From: Hibiscus mutabilis
Lineage: Eukaryota > Streptophyta > Magnoliopsida > Malvales > Malvaceae
Length of the DNA: 64,000 bases
Reading direction: 5' to 3'
Assembly: GCA_019671005.1 (NCBI GenBank)
Contig: CM033744.1
Span: 17,958,831 to 18,022,830, forward strand
The stretch's first letter is position 1. Each line of letters opens with the position of its first letter. A program made the translations under genes and the position numbers. The notes under the pieces are model-generated. The model did no database searches and was not told the origin of the DNA. It saw only the letters and a list, made by a program, of their open reading frames with translations. Below are positions 46,458 through 56,612 of this stretch, piece by piece.

Positions 46458-47062
46458 TAATTGCAAGCCCTACGCGATATTTATTAAACTAATCGTATCG
46501 TCCAACCATTCATCACGTCGTAATGTATCCATATTTTTAATGCAGGCATAAATGTTATCTAGTGAAATGACCCCATAGCTACATACAAACATTGTATTAT
46601 GTCTTTGATTTTACATTTCACAATATGACAAATTAAAGTTATACAGTTGAAGGCTTACTCTTGCGCCAATGGCGTATTCTATAAATAATCACAGTAGGCC
46701 CGTTCTTCTTCACCAAGCCCATCAGGTAGTGAAACATCTGGAAATGTCTTTGACTAGTTATCTTCAACCTTTCACAAGAAAGATATGATGTTAACAACGA
46801 CAATCATAAATTATGTAAATGAAAAAAAATCATAACCATTAAGGGCAACTTTTAATTCGATTGCCTTAATGGCCAAAATTGTATTATTTCCACTGTTCCC
46901 TTAGATAGGCTTAAGGCCCAATGTTCAATGCATATGACACCCACCATTTGCTATTATTAATGTACACGGTACACACAACCAACAGTTACCATTGAGAATG
47001 GTAATTACACGAAATAATTTTTCCCAATTAACTTTCCAAACTTTATGCAGTTGAATGGTTAT
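46458..47062 (-). other. Old locus DNA between Athila II and III
   Basis: About 600 bp of the protease locus. On minus it holds the EWLDD exon (46474-46578), a short open piece near 46690-46750 (DVSLPDGLGEEERAYCDYL) and unassigned AT-rich DNA. It ends with GTTAT, duplicated at 55362-55366. Confidence 0.7.
46474..46578 (-). pseudogene. Ulp1-like gene, exon with the EWLDD motif
   Basis: After acceptor TATGTAG the frame reads YGVISLDNIYACIKNMDT followed by LRRDEWLDDTISLINIA and a donor-like GTAGGG. [E/P]xWLdD with following Ile/Asn residues is the first conserved block of Ulp1 proteases, where substrate is gripped upstream of the catalytic His. Confidence 0.75.
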
Positions 47063-48660
47063 TGTTGCGCGTAATAAGTGCTCCGCAATTGTGCAAGTGT
47101 ACACATCGCAAGTTATAGTATAAAAGATATCGTCTCCATAGGGATTGGTGCCACTTCAAGAATCTAATCTCTTGCACTATAAAAAGTAAAAACACAAATA
47201 GAAGATTATAGGAATTTAAACTAATAACTAAACTAGAAAGCAATAAGGTAAAAGAATAGATGAGATCAAATGAGAGAGATAGGCCATGTTATCGTGAGTT
47301 AAGGTTTGATAGCCGATTGAATCGTCTTCGTAAAAGAGTGCAAGGGCAACTCAGTTGCCGTGACAACCTGCACAACGGGGTTTCCTTGGCAACTAATTGA
47401 TGTTTGCCTGGGCGACTAGTTGGGAAACTACTTGAGCGTCTGGGAAGCAACCTTCAAGGTTCGACAGAGCGTTCTTCAATGGTTTCTTCTTATCCCTAAG
47501 TCGAAACTCTAGCTACTTGTGCATGCCTTGATAATACATCCCTGCGTGAATCAAGGGTGAACAACAACCAATCTTGCGCTCTTCTTAGCCGTTGAAATCC
47601 TTAACTTATTCCTACGCCAGATTAATCTTCACCATCAATAGATTGAATAAAGATCATATTCATTCGTTTCTTGAATCTAACTCTCCCGATATTAGATAAA
47701 TAGATGAAGTTACGAGATCCTCTCCCAATTCACTCGCAAACAAGAATAAGATCCAAGAATGAATAAACCTTGAATAGAAAAGTGCAAACTCTTATTACCT
47801 AAACAAAATCCAATAGTTTCTCACAACCACAAGACACAATAACCTTAGCCAAATAGATTTAGTTCATGGCTAGGTTCCAAAGAAACACAAGATGAAGAAT
47901 CCCTAGCATGAACCTAATTGAACAAGAAAGAAAAATATGAAGGATGGATGAAGCTTGTCGAAATTTCCTTGCCCTTGATGCTTGTCAAAAATTCTCTCGT
48001 CTTGCCCTTTGGAGTTGTCGAAATTTTCCCCCTTCTTGCCCTTTGGAGTTGTCGAAATTTTCCCTTTCCTTGCCCACTTGGAGTTGACGGCTTGGTGATC
48101 TATTTATAGGGCTAGGTCAAAGTCCTTCTTTGAGGAGGAAGTTAAGTTGGAATTAAATTATCTTTAAAGAATATAATTATTTATTATAATTATATTCCTT
48201 CTAGAACTTCTCATATCTTCTTGGAATTTAATTCTTTTTTAACCTCTTCATTGAAATCAAACTCCTTTGGGATTTAACTTTGCTCCACGTCATCTTGGAC
48301 TTGTCTAGTCAACAATTTTGACTACCATATCACCTTATTCTTTGTCCACAATTGCCCTGGCAACTGGCTCGGCGTCTCCTTCATGCATTGCCCTTGCAAC
48401 TAGCTCGGCATCACTTTCATGCACTGCCCTGGCAATTGGTTCTAGCCTTGTTTAGGCAAGTGATTCTGCACACACACACACAAACACACCAAAGCAGCAT
48501 CTTTTTCCACAAAAATCACCAAGTTATGTAATCATGCTCAACGGTGGAAAGAAACATGAATTAATGCATGAATGACTAATTATGCAACTAATATGAGCTT
48601 AAGTCTAACAGTAATATGAGTAAAAAGGGTAATAAAAATAGTACTTTTGAACACTTATCA
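47063..48660 (-). mobile_element. 3' LTR of Athila III
   Basis: It is 1598 bp; minus-strand ends are TGATAAGTG (48660) and GCGCAACA (47063). The purine tract lies at 48661-48670. TATA is at 48101-48108. About three 34-bp units (TTGCCCTTTGGAGTTGTCGA...) follow the TATA box, at about 47990-48090. Confidence 0.92.
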
Positions 48661-48670
48661 CACCCCCAAA

Positions 48671-49935
48671 CTTGAACTATTTCTTTTCCTCAAGCAATGT
48701 AAACTAACAATTTCCTGCCAAGACTTTAATCATCAAAGACATGCTTTAAACTTGAATTCAAACCTCGGAACCATGGCACAAAGTATGATCACCTTTTAAT
48801 TTCCGATTAGCACAAAAATTACCTGGAACCAAACTATAATGGTCGTGACAATGTGTGTGCGTAGTTGTGTACAAGTTGATTTTCAAGATTCTATGTGAAC
48901 AAAAGGCTTTTATCAATTTAATTATCGGGGCATTTATTTATTTTTTTCACTAGAGCCAATTTTTGGGCACCTCTAGCAAAGTAAGCAATTTCTCATTTTA
49001 TTTTAGTCGACTAGAGCCAATTTCAGGCACCTCTAGCTATTCTTTAATGTGCATTAACTACTAGAGCCAGTTTCGGGCACCTCTAGCAAGAAAGTACATT
49101 TACAATAGAGCCAGTTTCAGGCACCTCTAGCAAGAATTTAACTTTTAATTTTCAATTTTAAATTTGCCCAAATTTTAAGCAACCTAAGTTCACTAAGTTT
49201 CTTTCAATCAACAAGCCACAACCGTGTAAAAAAAAATCGGCATCATAGTAAAATTCTAAGTTCTTTTCATGCAATCCTAGTGGAGTGGAAAAAATTCATC
49301 ATTGGATATTCAACAAGTCTTAATCAATTAAAGGCATGGCAAGTAACATATACAACCTATATGTGATTGCTAAAGATGAATGCAACTAAACATGAAACTA
49401 ACTAGAAACTAACACCCCCAAACTCGAGAGGAACATTGTCCTTAATGCACGTAAATGTGAAACAAAATTTAAAAGAAACTAAATGAAATGAGTTAGTTAG
49501 AGAGGTTGTCACCTCGAGTGATAAGTTTGCTTTGTGTCGTTTGCTTGATTCATTTTCCGGTCAGTGGTTGAATGCTTGTGGCTGGTACCGCGTGAATAGC
49601 ATTGCTTTGATTTGATCCATGTTTGCCGAGGTAGGTTCACTTGCCTGGGCATCAGTAGTTTATGTTGCCGTGGCAACTGCTGAGGTAGTTGCAGGGGCAT
49701 CCTCTATTGCGGCTGCCGTGGCAAGTAGTCGGCAGTGAATTTCCTTAGCATGTTGGTTGTGAGTCTTGTTGTGGAAAAGAAAAGAAAACAAAGAAAACCT
49801 GGAAATTAAAGATAATGAAGAAAAATAAAATATCTCCTAAAAAATAAAGTGAAAAAAATAACCGAAAATAATAGATCAAAATAGTTCGAAAAAATAAAAA
49901 GAAAAATAAAAAAAAATATCGAAAGGAGAGCATGC
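48671..49935 (-). other. 3' UTR of Athila III
   Basis: Non-coding apart from a short Ala/Thr-rich remnant at about 49540-49745, as in Athila I. The CTAGAG hairpin array is at 48948-49133. The A-rich block 49780-49930 on plus mirrors the T-rich post-pol tract. Confidence 0.75.
48948..49133 (-). repeat. Array of four CTAGAG hairpins, Athila III 3' UTR
   Basis: Read on minus: four CTAGAGGTGCC..GGCTCTAG units with AT-rich spacers, the counterpart of 23207-23391. The last unit has one changed arm (TCTATTG). Confidence 0.88.
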
Positions 49936-51165
49936 TCATGCATCTCCTAAGGTGCCAACTTCTTTGTTACGTTCTACATGGGCACCGTTGTAGAGCTTCA
50001 ATCTTTGTCCATTAACTTTGAATTCATGTTCGTCGTTAATGGACTTGATTATCACGGCACCATGGGAGAATGGTTTGACAACTTCGAATGGTCCCGACCA
50101 TCTTGATTTTAGTTTTCCTGGGAAAAGTTTCAGTCGATAATTGAATAAGAGAACTAGTTGCCCTGGCATGAATTACCGCGGCAATAGTTTCTTGTCGTGT
50201 CATTGCTTTGTTTTCTCCTTGTAGATTCGTGCATTGTTATAGGCGAGTGCACATAATTCTTCTATCTCGTTGAGGTCCAACAAACGCTTTTGTCCGGCAG
50301 CTTCCCAATCCATATTCACGGTCTTGATTGCCCAATATGCCTTGTGTTCGATTTCCACCGGTAGATGGCATGTTTTGCCATAGACAAGTCGGAAGGGGGA
50401 CATACCTAAGGGTGTTTTGAATGCAGTGCGATATGCCCAAAGTGCGTCATCTAGTATTACTGACCAATCCTTCCTAGAGGGATTTACAACTTTCTTGAGT
50501 TTACCCTTTAATTCCGGGTTGGAAATTTCTGCTTGCCCATTGGTTTGTGGGTGATATGCCGTGGCAATCTTGTGCGATATACCGAAGCGTTACAACATCT
50601 TGGCAATAAGTATGTTGTCAAAATGCTTGCCTTCATCACTGATAATTGCTCTCGACATCCCAAACCATGTAAATATGTTTTTCTGCAAGAATCGTTGCAC
50701 GGTCTTGGAATCGTTGTTGGGAACTGCCGCTGCCTCAACCCATTTAGACACGTAGCCAACGACAAGTAGAATTTAGAGGTTGTTGAATGAAGATGAGAAA
50801 AGTCCCATAAAATCGATCCCTCATACATCGAACAATTCCACCTTGATGATGTTTTGGAGCGGCATCTCATGTCGTCTAGAGATATTGCCCATCCTCTGGC
50901 AATGATCACATTGCTTGTAAAACTCTTGGGCATCTTTGTACAGTGTTGGCCAATACAAATCGGATTGCAAAACTTTGGCCGCGGTACGAGTTCCTCCAAA
51001 ATGTCCTCCATAGGGTGAAGAATGTCATTGCCGGAGTACATTCTACTGCTCTTCTTCTTGGACACATCGGCGTATAACCTAATCTGCACATTGTTTAAAC
51101 AAAAGAGGCTCGTCCCAAAAGTAATGCTTAGCATCATGGCGGAACCGCTTCTTCCCTTAGTGAGT
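49936..51165 (-). pseudogene. Integrase of Athila III
   Basis: In minus orientation: HHCC region (SSPYGGHFGGTR, YKQCDHCQR), core (VELFDV*GIDFMG, VVGYVSKWVEAAAVPN, RAIISDEGKHFDN), YHPQTNGQAEISN, and the C-terminal part (VYGKTCHLPVEIEHKAYWA; WSGPFEVVKPFSHG at 49936-50169). The first catalytic Asp is Gly (VVGY against VVDY in Athila II) and several stops occur, so it is dead. The core missing from Athila I is present. Confidence 0.85.
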
Positions 51166-51219
51166 AAGGCCAGAAGGTAAAATACCACAAATAAGGGAAT
51201 TAATTAAATCAACGTACCA

Positions 51220-51665
51220 GGGTATTAATGAGGCATGTGCTGCCGTGGCGACTACTCCCAAGATTGCCGAGTCGTGTGTGTCTAGAGCTGTCGAGGCATA
51301 CGCGCCCATGGTTTCTGAGGCGTGCGAGTCAAGAGCTACTGAGGTGTCGAGGGTTACCGAGGCATGCTCATCCATGGTTGCCGAGGCGTCAAGGGTTGCT
51401 GCGGCATCGAGGGTTGTCGAGGCGTGCGCGTCTGGAGTTTGCTGAGGCGTGCACATCAAAAGCTGTTGCAGCGTCGACGGTTGTTGAGGCATGCGCATCT
51501 ATGGTTGCCGAGACGTCAAGGGTTGCTGCGGCATCTAGGGTTGTCGAGGCGTGCGTGTCAAGAGCTACTACGGCGTCGAGGGTTGCCGAGGCAAGCGCAT
51601 CCATGGTTGCATAGGCGTCAAGGGTTGCCGAGGCATGCACATCTATGTTTTTTGAGGCAACTAAA
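51220..51665 (-). repeat. Ala/Asp/Thr-rich coding tandem repeat, Athila III
   Basis: Minus-strand units of ASATLDA type, about 440 bp, in the same linker as in Athila I. Unit order differs (for example DAYATMDALASATLDAVVA), so the arrays expanded or rearranged separately. The plus strand is also open (128 codons), a by-product of the repeat. Confidence 0.87.
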
Positions 51666-52200
51666 AGTTGTTCATCCGGGAATGCATCGCATATCTCTAA
51701 ATCCGTGTCCTCCTCCTTATGAGTTGGCCTAGGACTGCTCCTACCGCGAAATCACTTGCATCACACATGAGCTCAAAAGGTGGAGTCCAATCTGGTGGAA
51801 CGATAATAGGTGCTGAGGTAAGCTTTTCCTTTAGGGTTTTGAATGCTTGGGCGCAAGAATCATCAAAATTGAAGACTTTATCTTGGTGGGGGTAGTCTCT
51901 CGATCACGTCCACCTTAGCTTTGTCTACTTCAATTCCCTTGGATGAAATCTTGTGGCCGAGCACTATTCCTTCATCTACAATAAGATGGCACTTCTCCCA
52001 ATTAAGGACTAAATCAGTTTCTTCACATCTTGCCAACACCTTCTCTAAATTGTCGAGGCAACTGTCGAAGTCATTACCAAAAATGGAAAAATCATCCATG
52101 ATAATCTCAAGGAAGTCTTCGGCCATGTCTGAAAAGAGTTCCATCATGCATCTTCTAATGTTACTACATATCTGAGAAAAGTTGAGGAGAGTCATTTCCG
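51666..52200 (-). pseudogene. Reverse transcriptase palm remnant, Athila III
   Basis: Minus frame 51878-52195: CMMELFSDMAEDFLEIIMDD, FSIFGNDFDSCL, NWEKCHLIVDEGIVLGHKIS. The active site reads IMDD. About 51730-51880 encodes the end of RT and RNase H start, joined directly to the DLEICDAF linker. Missing segments are the same as in Athila I. Confidence 0.85.
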
Positions 52201-53130
52201 ATACTTCTTATAGTCTATCTGCACCCTCCATCGGGTGACAATATTGCCCAAAAAGAGTTTTGCCAATGTGCTTGCCACTACTCCCTTTTGCGTTACCATG
52301 GTGGAGGTGTCTTTCTTTCGTGTTCCCTTGTATTCCATGCACATCTTCCACCTTTCTACTGTTCCTGAAGGCATGGATATATTATTAGGAAAAATTATAT
52401 CAACATCCAACCATTTAATTACCTCATTCTTGTCGAGCTCCATCATGGTTGGATGTAGCCTTTGTTGTCGTGGCAATTGCTGCTCTAGCCAATTTCCGTG
52501 GCAATCAGTTGCCAAAATTTGCTGTAAGTCAAGGGAAAAACCAATTTTCTGAAAAGCATTACGAATCCAAACACCTTTTTCTTTTGGCCTCTCAAACATC
52601 TCCATTAGTAGAGATTTCGATGGATTCAAATCTACCAACATCGGTTCCTCAAGACATACCTGCAATGGACGAGATAAGTTTTTAAAGAATTCGAAAGGTT
52701 CAACCATTACCTACTCATATTCCATTGGCAAAGTATTATCATCTAGTTGATCTTGCATGTGGTTGTGTAATTGTCGTGGCAACTGTAGATGAGAGAAATC
52801 TACGAATTCCTGCTTCAACATCAATGTTGTAACCTTCTGGGCATTAGGCTCCTCAGAATTTGCTGTAGTATTGATGTTCACAGCTTCATTGAGTGTTGTC
52901 GCGGCATTGCTCTGTTCAGGCTCCTCAGTCATTGCCGAGGTAATTTGTTGCTCAGGCTCATCATGTGTTGGGCAGTCTCTCTCATTGGCATCCTCTTGAC
53001 TTAGAGGTTCTAGTTGTTCCCTACACATCGGAGAGCTTTCTTTGTATTGCTCCTTATCCTCTTGCCTTGGGACGTTAGTATCCCCAGAATGGATTGCTGG
53101 TGCATGTTATCCATGACATATGTGGATCTC
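52192..53130 (-). pseudogene. Shared unrecognised frame, Athila III copy
   Basis: Two open pieces in one frame separated by TAG (52708-52710): 52711-53028 (ERDCPTHDEPEQQ, LQLPRQLHNHMQDQ) and 52192-52707 (VEPFEFFKNLS, SLLMEMFERPKEKGVW, ATDCHGNWLEQQLPRQ, RWRVQIDYKKYRK). It parallels 19570-20505 throughout, with stops at different places in the two copies. This points to a common ancestor with a longer open frame. No counterpart exists in Athila II. Confidence 0.6.
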
Positions 53131-53299
53131 CTCAATTGATCTTCTGGATCCCCTAAGGTTGCATCCCACTAAGCTATCCTCGTATCCATGGACTTTGATA
53201 GCTCTCGAATCTCTTCAATTGATCCGTCAAGTCTAGCCAAGGAAGCTAGCAACGTTTCCTCCAAGGAATTGGAATGCTCTTGAAAATGACTACATTGCC

Positions 53300-53613
53300 A
53301 TGGCTTATCTGTTGTTGCGGCAAAATTGTTATGGTAAAAAAAATTTAAGCTTTTTGACCATACCATGAAGAATTTTGTTGTTGGTTCCCTCTATGGTCCT
53401 CTATGTAGTCATATGCACCGAAAATGTGAGGGCAATTTTCAAACACATGATGTTCTCCACACATAGCACAAGATTTTTCCAAGGTATAAGCTCTTTGGGC
53501 TTTTCTCGGTTGGTATAGGTAATCATCAAAGGATGCAAGAAACTCTTGATTGGATTGATTCATATCTTCCAATATCAACTCTCGAATAGATCCCCGCTTT
53601 TATTTCACGACAT
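53300..53613 (-). pseudogene. Short gag remnant with zinc knuckle, Athila III
   Basis: The ATG at 53611-53613 is followed by a TGA at codon 3, then an open frame with CAMCGEHHVFENC (CX2CX3HX4C). It starts about 140 bp from the LTR, so the capsid-like part is missing as in Athila I. Confidence 0.75.
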
Positions 53614-53731
53614 GTTGATGTCCCTTAACTTGTAGTGCACCTAATTTTTTTTGATAAAACAAACAAAAAGAAAAGTTAGTAAAACTAAGAGAAAAAATGC
53701 AATAACAAAAACAACTAACACCAATTACCAA

Positions 53732-53749
53732 TCCCAGGCAACGACGCCA
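53732..53749 (-). other. tRNA-Asp primer-binding site, Athila III
   Basis: On minus TGGCGTCGTTGCCTGGGA, two mismatches to the complement of the plant tRNA-Asp 3' end, six bases from the LTR. Confidence 0.85.
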
Positions 53750-53755
53750 AAAAAT

Positions 53756-55361
53756 TGTTGCGCGTAATAAGTGCTCCGTAATTGTGCAAGTGTACATGTC
53801 GCAAGTTATAGTATAAAATATATCGTCTCCACAGGGATTGCTGCCACTTTAAGAATCTAATATCTTGCACTATAAAAAGTAAAAACACAAATAGAAGATT
53901 ATAGGAATTTAATCTAATAACTAAACTAGAAAGCAATAAAGTAAAAGAACAGATGAGATCAAATGAGAGAGATAGGCCAGGTTATCGTGAGTTGAGGTGT
54001 GATAGCCGATTGAATCATCTTGGTGAAAGAGTGCGAGGGCAACTCAGTTGTCGTGGCAACTTGCACAACGGGGTTGCCTGGGTGACTAGTTGGGCAACTA
54101 CTTGGGCGTCTAGGCAGCAACCTTCAGGGTTCGTCAGAGCATTCTTCAATGGTTTCTTCTTATCCCTAATTCGAAACTCTAGCTACTTCTGCATGCCTTG
54201 ATAATACATCCCTGCGTGAATCAAGGGTGAACAACAACCAATCTTGCGCTCTTCTTAGCCGTTGAAATCCTTAACTTATTCCTAAGCCGGATTAATCTTC
54301 ACCATCAATAGATTGAATAAAGATCATATTCATTTGTTTCTTGAATCTAACTCTCCCGATATTAGATAAATAGATGAAGTTACGAGATTGTCTCCCAATT
54401 CACTCGCAAACAAGAATAAGAACCAAGAATGAATAAACCTTAAATAGGAAAGTGCAAACTCTTATTACCTAAACAGAATCCAATAGTTTCTCACAACCAC
54501 AAGACACAATAACCTTAGCCAAATAGATTTAGTTCATGGCTAGGTTCCAAAGAAACACAAGATGAAGAATCCCTAGCATGAACCTAATTGAATAGGAAAG
54601 AAAAAGATGAAGGATGGATGAAGCTTGTCGAAATCTTCTTGCCCTTGATGCTTGTCGAAAATTCTCTCCTCTTGCCCTTTGGAATTGTCGAAAATTTCCC
54701 TCTTCTTGCCCTTTGGAGTTGTCAAAATTTTCCCTCTTCTTGCCCTTTGGAGTTGTCGAAATTTTCCCTTTTCTTGCCCACTTGGAGTTGACGGCTTGGT
54801 GATCTATTTATAGGGCTAGGTCAAAGTCCTTATTTGAGGAGGAAGTTAAGTTGGAATGAAATTATCTTTAAAGAATATAATTATTTATTATAATTATATT
54901 CCTTCTAGAACTTCTCCTATCTTCTTGGAATTTAATTCTTTTTTAACCTCTTCATGGAAATCAAACTCCTTTGGGATTTAGATTTGCTCCACGTCATCTT
55001 AGGCTTGTCTAGTCATCAATTTCGACTACCATATCACCTTATTCTTTGTCGACAATTGCCCTGGCAACTGGCTCGGTGTCTCCTTCATGTATTTCCCTGA
55101 CAACTAGCTTGGCATCTCCTTCATGCACTGCCCCGACAACTGGTTCTAGCCTTGTTTAGGCAAGTGATTTTACACACACACAAAAACACACCAAAGCAGC
55201 ATATTTTTCCACAAAAATACCAAGTTATGTAATCAAGCTCAACGGTGGAAAGAAACATGAATTAATGCATGAATGACTAATTATACAACTAATATGAGCT
55301 TAAGTCTAACAATAATATGAGTAAAAAGGGTAATAAAAATAGTACTTTTGAACACTTATCA
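53756..55361 (-). mobile_element. 5' LTR of Athila III
   Basis: It is 1606 bp, minus-strand ends TGATAAGTG (55361) and GCGCAACA (53756). TATA is at 54805-54812. It has one more 34-bp unit after the TATA box than the 3' LTR (54640-54790). It lacks about 25 bp near 54075 that lie between two TTGCC copies in the other LTR. Confidence 0.92.
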
Positions 55362-55514
55362 GTTATCCTTTGAGAGTCAATGGGATTTTTGACTAACCTG
55401 TCTGGTAGCATGGTTATCCTACAACGGAATAGTACACTAATCAAGGACAAGCCCGTAGGTACATGAAAAAGATGAAAATGACCTTTAAATAAATTTAGCT
55501 TTTACCTTTTTTCT

Positions 55515-56146
55515 TCATTTTTGCTGGACAGTCAGATTTTTTTTATCTACAACTATGTTGCGCCTAACTCCACCTTGGGGTGTTTTGAATTTGGAAGGAA
55601 TAACTGTTTTTGTTGTCTCTGTAGGAATACGGCTTTGACCATATTCTCTCTGAGGTAACATCCACTTAAAGTTACAGTCAACAACCCTATTAATTTCAGT
55701 CACAAATATAGGCCCTATCAAGCTCCATATTCCTTGACATCTTCTGCAAAGAACCTTCATTTCCTCCCGTAATTGTTTCACAACCTCATGAATAGCATCG
55801 ATTTTGACTTCAATATTTTTTATTTTCACTTCAAACTCGTTTATTTTGACATCAATATTATTCATCTTCTCTTCCAAGCTTTGCTTGAACCAGGTCATCT
55901 CAACCCTCACTTCTGCGACGTCTTTAGAAAGCGTACTTAATTTCTCTCCCAACATCGTATCATCAACCCTCTCATACAGTCCAATTTCTCCATACTTTTA
56001 ATTTGCTTCTCAATTCTCGTATTCACAACCTTTTTTAGCTCATTCACCTCAAACATTATTTGCTCCTCACATTTCATTTGCTTCTCAATTCCCGTATTGA
56101 CAACCTCTTTCAGCTCATTCACCTCGGACATTATTTGCTGAAACAT
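55515..56146 (-). pseudogene. Coiled-coil exon upstream of the Ulp1-like domain
   Basis: Two overlapping open frames, 55937-56146 (VNELKEVVNTGIEKQ, VNELKKVVNTRIEKQIKS) and 55515-55955 (KDVAEVRVEMTWFKQSLEEK, KINEFEVKIKNIEVKIDA, VVKQLREEMK), show heptad-like Leu/Ile/Val spacing with many Lys/Glu. This indicates a coiled coil of about 130 residues with a frameshift near 55950. The tail (GGVRRNIVVDKKNLTVQQK) is basic. It is assigned to the protease gene by strand and position; independence cannot be excluded. Confidence 0.6.
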
Positions 56147-56282
56147 CTATGACATCATTTCCCTCGTTACATCGCCATCGTTCCATTTCTTAACATCATA
56201 CTCTATGAAACCAACATTGCAAATTAATTAAATATTACAATTTTTACTTCCACAAAATAAATGATTAATACAAAGACACGTA

Positions 56283-56380
56283 ACGTATTTCATTGCGTCT
56301 CTTCGAAGCTTTCCTGACTTTGGGTGTTTCCATGACTTCCTCAGATTCCTTCACTACAGTTTTCAGGTAATGCATGCTTC
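56283..56380 (-). pseudogene. Basic exon-like fragment of the Ulp1-like gene
   Basis: Minus frame MHYLKTVVKESEEVMET then PKVRKASKRRNEIRYVS. Basic KxRKxSKRR text suggests a nuclear signal. Borders are uncertain; the frame before the Met is closed by a nearby TGA. Confidence 0.45.
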
Positions 56381-56468
56381 TAGGCAATCATCTTCAGGGT
56401 GAAAAATATATAATTAATTAACCATGATTGCAATTAACATATTATATGAATAATAATCTACTAGATAC

Positions 56469-56612
56469 CTTTGGTCTATTCAAAGCTTGATCGTTCTTCA
56501 TGCAGGAATAAACAGACACGACCTCTGAATGCACCCAGTGGAGAATGCGAACCTCACCACCATTAGAAGTTGCATTGGCTACGCTATCAAATCCAGATCG
56601 ACAATTGTATAG
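56469..56612 (-). pseudogene. 144-bp exon of the Ulp1-like gene N-terminal region
   Basis: Acceptor TTTAG and donor CCAAAG/GTATCT enclose 48 open codons: LYNCRSGFDSVANAT, GGEVRILHWVHSEVVSVY, NDQALNRPK. 'RILHW' resembles the block ending the region before the protease domain in plant transposon-associated Ulp1 proteins; this is an analogy from memory. Earlier exons, if any, lie in or beyond the LTR at 56782. Confidence 0.5.

Larger units (their letters stand above)
47063..55361 (-). mobile_element. Athila III, internally deleted Athila-lineage element, minus strand
   Basis: LTRs 53756-55361 (5') and 47063-48660 (3') flank 5.1 kb; GTTAT at 47058-47062 and 55362-55366 is the target duplication. 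Content parallels Athila I: short gag knuckle, the shared unrecognised frame, RT palm without fingers, no RNase H, expanded Ala repeat, integrase, no ORF3, hairpin array. Unlike Athila I, the integrase core is still present. Many stops are present. Confidence 0.92.
32489..56612 (-). pseudogene. Ulp1/SENP-like C48 cysteine protease gene, split by two Athila insertions
   Basis: Exon-like pieces on the minus strand occur in protease order across three blocks of old DNA: 56612-55515 (N-terminal part and coiled coil), 46578-46474 (EWLDD motif), 33567-33063 (linker and catalytic His/Asp), 32959-32489 (Cys region and C-terminus). Several pieces end at good splice signals (GTATGT, GTGAGA, GTAAGT). 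Ulp1 proteases cleave SUMO-type conjugates; plant genomes hold many copies carried in Mutator-like elements. The catalytic Cys is replaced and there are stop codons. Athila II (TSD TAATT) and III (TSD GTTAT) lie between exons. It may be a captured copy or an old host gene; no transposon ends were seen. Confidence 0.75.

Noticed and set aside
46900..47000. Minus-strand YINNSKWWVSYALNIG taken at first for the Ulp1 His-Trp block
   Set aside because: It lies upstream of the EWLDD exon, the wrong order, and the true LHWYLCVI block was found at 33063-33200.
51228..51732. Plus-strand frames of 128 and 122 codons
   Set aside because: Same effect over the Athila III repeat; the element is coded on minus.
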